From NCBI GenBank assembly GCA_022571575.1, contig JACZXN010000170.1:1-5008 (forward strand): a DNA stretch of 5,008 nucleotides, in the 5' to 3' direction. The translations under genes and the position numbers were made by a program. A model generated the notes under the pieces. It had not been told where the DNA came from. It saw only the letters and a program-made list of their open reading frames with translations, and did no database searches. Positions 1 through 4,990 of this stretch are shown here, piece by piece (within the stretch, counting starts at the first letter, position 1; the number at the start of each line of letters is the position of its first letter). Origin of the DNA: Chloroflexota bacterium (GTDB lineage Bacteria; Chloroflexota; Dehalococcoidia; UBA3495).

Positions 1-1
1 G

Positions 2-472
2 GCCCCGTCGGATAGCGCCGTGACCGTCTTCCCCGCCGAGGCGCCCCACAACGTTATGTACCACGCCAACGACCCCAGGGACTTCCTGACGGTGTTGGCC
101 GACACCATGTGCACCCTGGGCAACGTTCAGACCTACGTGATGGGCGACACCTTCGTGGTCATCGGCCCGGAACACGCCCGCTTCCTCCACGACGGCGGTT
201 GGCGCAAGCAGGACATCCGCCAGTTCCTTTTCGAGCATGCCAGAAAGCCGGTCCGGGAGATAAAACACGGCGGCCCGCCCCAGGGCGACGCCAACCGCGG
301 CCATTTCTGGCCCCGGTTCGTGGACCCCGACGACGACGACCAGATGGTGCCGATCGTACGGGCGGCGGACCGTATCCACATCATGGTGGCCGGGGGCCGT
401 GGGGGCCCTCATTCGGTCTACCTTCCCGGTTGGGGCTCCCGCCGGGTCACCCTCAAGATCGACCGGCCCTAA
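2..472 (+). CDS. Conserved protein of unknown function, C-terminal part (5' end outside the window)
   Basis: The reading frame is open from the left edge (first whole codon at 2) to TAA at 470-472, about 156 codons. A GTG at 20 is in frame, but it has no ribosome binding site and the frame continues upstream, so the true start is probably outside. I see a conserved-looking block EAPHNVMYHANDP near the left edge, then a segment with GPEHARFLHDGGW and FLFEHARKP, and a Gly-rich tail (VAGGRGGPHS) before a basic end. There is no signal peptide or membrane segment in the visible part. From memory, proteins of this style occur next to or within UGSC-family selenoproteins, which fits the 56-base gap to the next gene. 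That link is recollection and inference. No catalytic residues can be named and no function is assigned. Coding status is fairly sure; identity is not. Confidence 0.7.
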   Translation, partial: APSDSAVTVFPAEAPHNVMYHANDPRDFLTVLADTMCTLGNVQTYVMGDTFVVIGPEHARFLHDGGWRKQDIRQFLFEHARKPVREIKHGGPPQGDANRGHFWPRFVDPDDDDQMVPIVRAADRIHIMVAGGRGGPHSVYLPGWGSRRVTLKIDRP

Positions 473-517
473 TGGCGGGTCCCCCGTACCTCGGGCGTTA
501 GCCCAAAGGTGACAATC

Positions 518-523
518 AAGGAG
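518..523 (+). promoter_or_regulatory. Ribosome binding site of the selenoprotein gene
   Basis: AAGGAG lies five bases before the ATG at 529. It is a strong Shine-Dalgarno match that fixes this start. No comparable site precedes the GTG at 874 or the ATG at 886 downstream of the internal TGA, which argues against a second independent gene there. Confidence 0.85.
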
Positions 524-528
524 AAATC

Positions 529-1098
529 ATGGTAAGCGCACTTGGATCAGACCTGGCGGCCCGATTGAAGGACCTGGGCCTGCTGTCGCCCATAGACCCC
601 GAGGCCCATTCCCGCTGGAGGGCGGCCCCGCGGTTGGAGACCATCCACGGCAAGGTCGGCGGCTTTCTGGGCAACCGCAAGGCCAACGCCAGCCTGCTGC
701 TCCAAGGAGTGAGGGAGCTTCTGGACAAGGACTTCGAGCTGCGGGACAGTATCGCGCCCGACAAGTATGTTTACTCCCGGCCCGCCGCCGACGACATCAT
801 CGACGACCTGGCTTCCCGGTGCGACTTCGTGGTCACCGCCATCGCCGATTGAGGGTCCTGCACCGCGTGCAGTGTGCACGACGCCATGGCGCTGGAGAAC
901 CGGGGAATCCCCACCATCGTGATCTGTACCGACCCGTTCTTGGACTCGGCCCACCGCCACGCCAAGGTCTTTGGCCGCGGGGGCTTTCAGCCCCTGGGCG
1001 TCCCCCATCCCCTGGGCGGGATAACTCCGGAGGCCGTTTCGAAGCGGGCGTCGGAACTGCATCAGCAGATAATCGACGCCCTGACCACTGGAGAATAA
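529..1098 (+). CDS. UGSC-family selenoprotein, read through an in-frame TGA as selenocysteine
   Basis: Translation from ATG 529 runs 107 codons to TGA at 850-852, then continues in the same frame for 81 codons to TAA at 1096-1098, giving 189 residues. Reading TGA as Sec gives ...VVTAIAD-U-GSCTACSVHDAM. Sec108-Gly-Ser-Cys111 is the motif that names the UGSC (seleno)protein family, whose members carry either U or C at this place. Cys114 follows as a further thiol. Other blocks I associate with the family lie on both sides of the TGA: GGFLGNRKANASLLL (about 44-58), ENRGIPTIVICT (123-134) and PLGVPHPLGG (156-165). There is no signal peptide, so it is probably cytoplasmic. The U-x-x-C arrangement suggests a thiol/selenol redox enzyme, but the family's reaction is not established to my knowledge. 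The alternative is a nonsense mutation, which is less likely because conserved sequence continues in frame and a SECIS-like hairpin is present. Confidence 0.88.
850..852 (+). other. Selenocysteine codon (recoded TGA)
   Basis: The in-frame TGA sits at residue 108, exactly at the first position of the U-G-S-C motif. The other genes here end with TAA, TAG or TGA (a normal TGA stop occurs at 3567-3569), so this is site-specific recoding and not a changed genetic code. Confidence 0.87.
866..880 (+). promoter_or_regulatory. Candidate bacterial SECIS hairpin
   Basis: CGTGCA (866-871) pairs perfectly with TGCACG (875-880), leaving the three-base loop GTG. The loop begins with G and starts 19 bases after the TGA. 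This fits the published bacterial SECIS model, as I recall it: a small apical loop with a G in its first two bases, about 16-37 bases from the UGA. A competing hairpin, CTGCAC (858-863) with GTGCAG (867-872) and loop CGC, uses the same GTGCA segment but lies only 11 bases from the TGA, so it fits less well. The expected role is to bind SelB carrying Sec-tRNA. The pairing was found by eye and no folding energy was calculated. Confidence 0.68.
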
Positions 1099-1122
1099 CG
1101 CGCGGCGAATAACTGAAATATC

Positions 1123-1151
1123 AGGCGGCAAGCAGGGGTGCTTGCGCCTTT
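1123..1151 (+). terminator. Terminator-like hairpin after the selenoprotein gene
   Basis: AGGC (1123-1126) and GCAAGC (1128-1133), separated by one bulged G, pair with GCTTGC (1140-1145) and GCCT (1146-1149) around the loop AGGGGT. Ten base pairs form, ending in a short TTT (1149-1151). The T tract is weak, so this may be an attenuator or an mRNA 3' end stabiliser instead of a full Rho-independent terminator. It lies in the 83-base gap between the selenoprotein gene and the propeller gene and would separate two transcription units. Confidence 0.45.
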
Positions 1152-1167
1152 CCATCTATCCGGAGCT

Positions 1168-1174
1168 AAAGGAG
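1168..1174 (+). promoter_or_regulatory. Ribosome binding site of the propeller gene
   Basis: AAAGGAG lies seven bases upstream of the ATG at 1182. It is a strong match and supports that start over others in the region. Confidence 0.85.
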
Positions 1175-1181
1175 CGGTCAA

Positions 1182-2069
1182 ATGGTCAGAGTAGGCGCGG
1201 GAACCCACGTTTACGAGCAGTTGGAAAGCTGGGAGAAGCTGCCCGAGGGCTGGTCCTTGGGGCAGACGGCCATCGTCACCGACTCCCAGGACCGGGTGTA
1301 CCTGTTCAACCGGGGAGAGCATCCGCTCATCGTTTTGGACCGTGACGGGAATTTCCTGAACTCCTGGGGCGAGGGCCAACTGCCCGACGCCCACGGCATG
1401 TTCATCGACGGCGACGATAATCTCTACATGCCGGTCAAGAACAGTCACGTGGTCTTGAAATACCGGCCCGACGGCAACCTCCTGATGACCCTGGGCGAGT
1501 GGGACAAGCCCTCCGACACCGGCTGGTCCGGCAACGTCAGCGAACCGGCCAAGCAGGCTGCCGGCCCCTTCAACCGGCCCAGCGACATCGCCCTGGACGG
1601 GGCGGGCGACCTGTACATCTCCGACGGTTACGGCAACTCGCGGGTGCATAAATTCAGCGCCGACGGCAAGCTGCTCTTCTCCTGGGGAGAACCGGGCAAG
1701 ACCGGGCCCGGCGAATTTCACGTCCCCCACGGCGTTTGGGTGCACACCGACGGCCGGGTGTTCGTGGCCGACCGGGAGAATAACCGCATTCAGATCTTCT
1801 CCGCCGACGGTGAATACCTGGACCAATGGACCGGCCTGGCCCGGCCCTGCGACATCTACATCGACGCGGACAACGTCCTCTACGTTCCTGAACTGGACGG
1901 GTTCATGAGCATCCTCAGCATCGACGGCGATATAATCGCCACCTGGGCCAGCCCCCTGGATGCCGGTTGGGGCAACGGGGCCCACGCTGTCTGGGTGGAC
2001 TCCCACGGCGATCTCTACGTGAACCAGAACGTGGAGGGACACCGCCTGGTCAAGTATCTACGCCAGTAA
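1182..2069 (+). CDS. NHL-repeat beta-propeller, peptidyl-alpha-hydroxyglycine alpha-amidating lyase (PAL)-like
   Basis: This 295-residue protein is built almost wholly of NHL-type blades: repeated D-G-D/x-L-Y-V/I strands near residues 76-82, 139-146, 189-196, 227-234 and 273-280, as in a six-bladed propeller. It aligns by eye with the lyase domain of animal peptidylglycine amidating enzyme. SDGYGNSRVHKFSADGK (147-163) and VPHGVWV (181-187) match especially well. The three zinc histidines appear as His71 (AHGM), His183 (PHGV) and His268 (AHAV). Arg44 (NRGEH) and Tyr150 fit the catalytic Arg and Tyr. The Met and Asp next to the third His in the animal enzyme appear here as Gly266 and Ala269, so that corner of the site differs. 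No signal peptide is visible, so a cytoplasmic place is likely, unlike the secretory animal enzyme. Bacterial relatives have no settled substrate. The zinc lyase fold is well supported; amidating activity is not. Confidence 0.82.
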   Translation: MVRVGAGTHVYEQLESWEKLPEGWSLGQTAIVTDSQDRVYLFNRGEHPLIVLDRDGNFLNSWGEGQLPDAHGMFIDGDDNLYMPVKNSHVVLKYRPDGNLLMTLGEWDKPSDTGWSGNVSEPAKQAAGPFNRPSDIALDGAGDLYISDGYGNSRVHKFSADGKLLFSWGEPGKTGPGEFHVPHGVWVHTDGRVFVADRENNRIQIFSADGEYLDQWTGLARPCDIYIDADNVLYVPELDGFMSILSIDGDIIATWASPLDAGWGNGAHAVWVDSHGDLYVNQNVEGHRLVKYLRQ

Positions 2070-2119
2070 CCGGAGACGACAGACCATGGGATGAAGGCTC
2101 CGGTCCCCCAAACCTTGTC

Positions 2120-2143
2120 ATTCTGAGGCGTCAGCCGAAGAAT
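2120..2143. repeat. Dispersed hairpin repeat of the ATTCTGA...GAAGAAT type
   Basis: ATTCT (2120-2124) pairs with AGAAT (2139-2143), and GGC (2127-2129) with GCC (2134-2136) around the loop GTCA. Between the two helices GA faces GA, which could form tandem sheared G-A pairs. From memory, very similar sequences (GTCATTCTGAGcgaagcGAAGAATC) occur many times in the intergenic regions of Chloroflexota and other bacteria. The other copies cannot be seen here. It sits in the 166-base spacer between the propeller gene and the first oxidoreductase. Confidence 0.6.
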
Positions 2144-2224
2144 CCCGTTGCTACCGGGCCGGCACAGAGCAAGAACCAAGCGGCCCCTCGCCACCCTCGG
2201 GCTGCCGGCGCCGGGAAATATACC

Positions 2225-2229
2225 GGAGG
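2225..2229 (+). promoter_or_regulatory. Ribosome binding site of the first LLM oxidoreductase
   Basis: GGAGG ends six bases before the ATG at 2236, a strong match that decides the start. Confidence 0.85.
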
Positions 2230-2235
2230 TACCCC

Positions 2236-3249
2236 ATGCGGGCCGGATATCAAGTTGGACATGTCGTGCTGCGGGGCACGGTGGACCATCAACAGCAGTG
2301 GCAGGACCAACTGGCCCAGTTCCGGGCGGTCCGTGACGCTGGCTTCGACACCTACTGCTTCGGCCACCATTTCCTGATCGACCCCTTCCAGCACTTCCAG
2401 CCATGGACGGTGTTGGCCCGGATGGCCGCCGAACCGGGAAACATGACCCTGGCCACGTCGGTCCTGTTGCTGCCCCTGTTGAACCCGGTGGAGGTGGCGG
2501 AGCAGGCCGCCACCCTCGACCACATAGCCGAGGGACGGTTCGTGTTGGGCGTTGGCTTGGGCTACCGGGTTGAGGAGTGCGAGGCCTTCGGCATCAAGAT
2601 GTCGGAGCGGGGCGGCCGCATCACCGAGGCCCTGCAGCTCATGCGGCGGTTGTGGACCGAGGACGAGGTCACCCACCACGGCAAGTATTATCACGTAACC
2701 GGGGCCAAGCCCACGGCCCGGCCCTACCAGAAGCCATATCCCAAGGTCTGGCAGGCGGCCATGAGCGGCCCAGCCATCCGCCGTGTGGCGCGCTCCGGCG
2801 ACATCCTCTACGTGGGCCCGGCCCAGGGGAACGAGTCCATCCGGAAGCAGATCGGCCTTTACCATGCCACCCTGGAAGAGAACGGCCACCAGATACCAGG
2901 GGAGATGGTGATCGTGAGAGAGTTTTTCTGCGCCCGGACCCACGAGGAAGCCATCCGGAAGGCGCGGGCCGGATTCGAGACAAAATATAGGGTGTATGCC
3001 GAACAGGGGCTCCACGGCTCCGACGATGAACTGGCCAGAAAGGTGACCGGAGACCTGGAAACCCTGATGGATGAGACCTTCGTGCTGGGCAGCCCGGAAG
3101 AGTGCCTGGAGCAGATCTCGGAGTACAAGAAGATGGGTTTCACCGACGTTGTCATCCGGTTGTTCTATCCCCAGATGTCCCAGAGCGAGGCGCTGGAGCA
3201 CATTGACCTGGTGGGACGGGAACTCATCCCGGAGATGCACCGCCTCTAG
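2236..3249 (+). CDS. LLM class (luciferase-like) flavin-dependent oxidoreductase
   Basis: This 337-residue protein has the usual length for the bacterial luciferase-like superfamily, a TIM-barrel enzyme using FMN or F420. Family marks are LLPLLNPVEVAEQAATLDHIAEGR (about 78-101), then FVLGVGLGYRVEECEAFGI (102-120), the helix RITEALQLMRRLW (128-140) with HGKYYHV (148-154), and PYPKVWQAAMSGPAIRRVARSGD (167-189). A C-terminal block, VLGSPEECLEQISEYKKMGFTDVVIRLF (283-310), is typical of the last barrel strands. No signal peptide or membrane helix is present. The likely reaction is oxidation or reduction of a small organic substrate with a reduced flavin or deazaflavin. Substrate and cofactor cannot be read from the sequence, although the LGVGLGYR form resembles FMN-type monooxygenases. 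It may share a transcript with the membrane protein 32 bases downstream. Family is near certain; the specific role is open. Confidence 0.93.
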   Translation: MRAGYQVGHVVLRGTVDHQQQWQDQLAQFRAVRDAGFDTYCFGHHFLIDPFQHFQPWTVLARMAAEPGNMTLATSVLLLPLLNPVEVAEQAATLDHIAEGRFVLGVGLGYRVEECEAFGIKMSERGGRITEALQLMRRLWTEDEVTHHGKYYHVTGAKPTARPYQKPYPKVWQAAMSGPAIRRVARSGDILYVGPAQGNESIRKQIGLYHATLEENGHQIPGEMVIVREFFCARTHEEAIRKARAGFETKYRVYAEQGLHGSDDELARKVTGDLETLMDETFVLGSPEECLEQISEYKKMGFTDVVIRLFYPQMSQSEALEHIDLVGRELIPEMHRL

Positions 3250-3272
3250 CCGTACCGGCATGAGGGCAAGCG

Positions 3273-3277
3273 AAGGA
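3273..3277 (+). promoter_or_regulatory. Ribosome binding site supporting a TTG start
   Basis: AAGGA ends four bases before the TTG at 3282. The nearby ATG at 3260 is in another frame, so the TTG is the best start for the small membrane protein. Confidence 0.55.
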
Positions 3278-3281
3278 CGCA

Positions 3282-3569
3282 TTGGGCGAAGCTGGCATCT
3301 GGATAGCGGTGATCTTGGTCGGAGTGCTGGCCCTGGGGGTGCGAGAGTACGCCCGCACCAGCGGGTCGTTTGCCGCCCGGTGGGAGCAGATCAAGATCGC
3401 GTTCATGGCCGGCTCCCTGATCCTGTTGGGGGTGACCGCCGCCGTGTTGGCGGTCTTGTTCCTCATTGTCATCGTCCTGGCGGAGATCTGGAAGCCATTG
3501 GTGGTGGCTCTGGCCGTGGTTGCGGTGCTGACGGCCTCCGTCATTTGGTTGAAACGCCCCAGGGCGTGA
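3282..3569 (+). CDS. Small three-helix membrane protein, unknown function
   Basis: The 95-residue product is strongly hydrophobic. One membrane segment lies at about 5-20 (GIWIAVILVGVLALGV). A second, long one lies at about 39-67 and includes SLILLGVTAAVLAVLFLIVIVL split over two short blocks. A third lies at about 72-90, followed by the basic tail KRPRA. A charged stretch, REYARTSGSFAARWEQIK (21-38), links the first two helices, probably on the cytoplasmic side given its Arg and Lys content. The frame starts at TTG behind a modest ribosome binding site and ends at TGA. It lies 32 bases after the oxidoreductase stop, so co-transcription is likely. I do not recognise the family. The composition argues for a real membrane protein instead of a chance frame, but the short length and TTG start lower confidence. 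Confidence 0.68.
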   Translation: MGEAGIWIAVILVGVLALGVREYARTSGSFAARWEQIKIAFMAGSLILLGVTAAVLAVLFLIVIVLAEIWKPLVVALAVVAVLTASVIWLKRPRA

Positions 3570-3680
3570 GAGCGCGTCCGTCAGATTGGGTTACACTAGC
3601 GCTCTGGTCCGTTGGTTGGGGCCTTTACTCACTTCGTGAATACCGGGTCCCTGGGAGAGTATTTACAGCCACGGCCGGAC

Positions 3681-3692
3681 GAATCATGATTC
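3681..3692. repeat. Perfect 12-base palindrome upstream of the second LLM gene
   Basis: GAATCATGATTC is a perfect inverted repeat, 58 bases upstream of the TTG start at 3750. It has the size and symmetry of a binding site for a dimeric regulator. No second copy is seen in the window and no clear promoter lies beside it, so an operator role is only a possibility. The rest of the 180-base spacer (3570-3749) shows no gene, tRNA or convincing terminator. Confidence 0.3.
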
Positions 3693-3738
3693 TCTTCGCC
3701 GCCCGTCGACCGGCAGCCCCAGATAAATAGAGACATCT

Positions 3739-3743
3739 AGGAG
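3739..3743 (+). promoter_or_regulatory. Ribosome binding site deciding the TTG start of the second LLM gene
   Basis: AGGAG lies six bases before the TTG at 3750. The protein then begins MEVGVIFPQTE, the usual first strand of this family, so the rare start codon is well supported. Confidence 0.8.
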
Positions 3744-3749
3744 CGAGTT

Positions 3750-4646
3750 TTGGAAGTTGGAGTGATTTTCCCCCAGACCGAGATCGAGCCCGATCCGCTG
3801 GCCATCAAGGACTTCGCCCAGGCCGCCGAGGGGATGGGCTATTCCTACATCTTCATCGCCGACCACGTGCTGGGCGCGGACCCGGCCCATCATGATTTCC
3901 CCGCTCTGCGGACCTACAACCATCGGTCGGTGGTCCACGAGACCATGACGCTGATGGGTTATCTCTCGGGCATCACGGAACGGGTTGGCCTGGCCACCGG
4001 CATACTGATACTGCCCCAACGCCAAACGGTGCTGGTGGCCAAGCAGGCGGCCGAGGTGGACGTGCTTTCCGGCGGACGGTTGCGCCTGGGCATCGGCGTG
4101 GGCTGGAACACCGTGGAATACCAGGCCCTGGGTGAGGACTTCCACAACCGGGGAGCGCGCAGCGCCGAGCAGATCGAGGTGATGCGGGCGCTCTGGACCC
4201 AGGACGTGGTGGACTTCCACGGCAGGTGGCACAACATCAGCCACGCCGGTCTCAACCCCCTGCCCATCCAGCGGCCCATCCCCATCTGGCTGGGCGCGGG
4301 CAGCTCCCAAAGTCCCACACCTCCCGACTCCGTGCTGAAGCGGGTGGCCCGCTTGGCCGATGGCTGGTGCCCCAACTTCAATCCCGACGAAACGGGCCGC
4401 GCCATCGTGGCAAAGGTCCACGGTTTCATGAAGGAGATGGGCCGGGACCCCAAGGCCCTGGGGTTGGACGGCCGGCTCCGCACCAGCGGCAAGCAACCTG
4501 AAGACTGGATGGACGAGGCCAAGGCGTGGCGGGAGTTGGGCGCTGGTTACCTGTCCATCGAGAACCGTCAGGGCGGCTTGAAGACCGCCGGTGAGCACAT
4601 CGAAGCCATGCGCCGTTTCAAAGAGGCCACCGGATTCGAATTTTAG
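3750..4646 (+). CDS. F420-dependent LLM class oxidoreductase, Rv2161c-like (TIGR03619 type)
   Basis: This 298-residue protein starts at TTG and is complete. The first barrel strand MEVGVIFPQTEIEPDP (1-16) and DFAQAAEGMGYSYIFIADHVLGAD (21-44) match the Rv2161c-type group of coenzyme F420-dependent luciferase-like enzymes. Further marks are RVGLATGILILPQRQTVLVAKQAAEVD (78-104), the glycine-rich LRLGIGVGWNTVEYQALG (111-128), RSAEQIEVMRALW (137-149) and the strand IPIWLGAG (177-184). The region around RVARLADGWCPN (198-209) is the usual late-barrel cofactor-side segment. No signal or membrane segment is present, so it is cytoplasmic. It should transfer hydride between reduced F420 and a small organic molecule; the substrate is unknown. 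It differs clearly from the first LLM gene in its start, motifs and length, so the two are not a recent duplication. FMN use cannot be excluded without structural evidence. Confidence 0.93.
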   Translation: MEVGVIFPQTEIEPDPLAIKDFAQAAEGMGYSYIFIADHVLGADPAHHDFPALRTYNHRSVVHETMTLMGYLSGITERVGLATGILILPQRQTVLVAKQAAEVDVLSGGRLRLGIGVGWNTVEYQALGEDFHNRGARSAEQIEVMRALWTQDVVDFHGRWHNISHAGLNPLPIQRPIPIWLGAGSSQSPTPPDSVLKRVARLADGWCPNFNPDETGRAIVAKVHGFMKEMGRDPKALGLDGRLRTSGKQPEDWMDEAKAWRELGAGYLSIENRQGGLKTAGEHIEAMRRFKEATGFEF

Positions 4647-4740
4647 GCCTGGCGGGATTCTATGGGGCGCGGCCGATGGCATGGTTCGCGCTCAGAGACC
4701 CGGACTTTGAAGCCAAGGCGGCGTAGATCCGCCTTCTTAC

Positions 4741-4768
4741 GTCTTTCCGGTGAAGGCCGGGACCCAGG
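4741..4768. repeat. Degenerate CCGGCCTTC-type dispersed repeat
   Basis: On the minus strand this reads CCTGGGTCCCGGCC, then TTCACCGGAAAGAC. It resembles the common intergenic repeat with the pattern CTGGATCCCGGCCTTCGCCGGGATGACG broken by substitutions. TTCCGG (4745-4750) pairs with CCGGGA (4757-4762), including one G-T pair, around the loop TGAAGG. Family membership is from memory, and other copies lie outside the window. Confidence 0.45.
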
Positions 4769-4813
4769 ATGGGGGCCACAGAGTGTTTCCCCACGCTCGG
4801 TTGTACCCAAATC

Positions 4814-4838
4814 GGGCAGGTTTCAAACCTGCCCCTAC
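4814..4838. repeat. Palindromic repeat, left partner, with CCCCTAC end
   Basis: GGGCAGGTTT (4814-4823) and AAACCTGCCC (4825-4834) are perfect inverted arms around a single C, followed by CTAC. GCCCCTAC (4831-4838) is the exact reverse complement of GTAGGGGC at 4885-4892. It belongs to the GTAGGGGC-type dispersed repeats common in several environmental bacterial lineages. As RNA it could also act as a hairpin after the last gene, but it has no T tract. Confidence 0.65.
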
Positions 4839-4884
4839 GACACGGCTTTGCCTAGGGACGGTTCCGGGATACCACCATATCTTT

Positions 4885-4910
4885 GTAGGGGCGGGTCTGT
4901 GACCCGCCCT
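4885..4910. repeat. Palindromic repeat, right partner, with GTAG start
   Basis: GGGCGGGTC (4889-4897) pairs perfectly with GACCCGCCC (4901-4909) around the loop TGT, with a G-T pair added at 4888/4910. It starts with GTAGGGGC and faces the left palindrome across a 46-base spacer, so 4814-4910 forms a composite inverted unit of about 97 bases, similar in layout to paired REP elements. Confidence 0.65.
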
Positions 4911-4990
4911 GGTTGAAATTAGACAACCCCTTTAATGGATGTCGGGCTATGTTGCGACTCCCGCGGGAACACTGATGGACGTGGACGCCC

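Noticed and set aside
493..504. GGGC-GTTA-GCCC hairpin between the first gene and the selenoprotein
   Set aside because: It has only four base pairs and no T tract, too weak to call a terminator.
874..1098. Separate 74-residue gene starting at GTG 874 or ATG 886
   Set aside because: It has no ribosome binding site, lies in the same frame as the preceding 107 codons, and contains only the second half of the UGSC family sequence. Selenocysteine read-through explains it better.
1062..2042. Long minus-strand open frame opposite the propeller gene
   Set aside because: It is a shadow of a GC-rich gene: rich in Val, Gly, His and Pro, with no family motifs, and the plus strand shows clear NHL repeats and a good ribosome binding site.
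2131..3282. Long minus-strand open frame opposite the first LLM oxidoreductase
   Set aside because: It has the same shadow pattern; the plus-strand protein has unmistakable family motifs.
3549..3597. Possible promoter: TTGAAA at 3549 and TACACT at 3592
   Set aside because: The spacing of 37 bases is far from the 16-18 expected, so the two boxes cannot form one sigma-70 promoter.
3684..4682. Long minus-strand open frame opposite the second LLM oxidoreductase
   Set aside because: It is a compositional shadow with no recognisable domain and no ribosome binding site noted.
4662..4916. Small open frame in the tail
   Set aside because: It runs over palindromic repeats, has a low-complexity basic product, and lacks a ribosome binding site.
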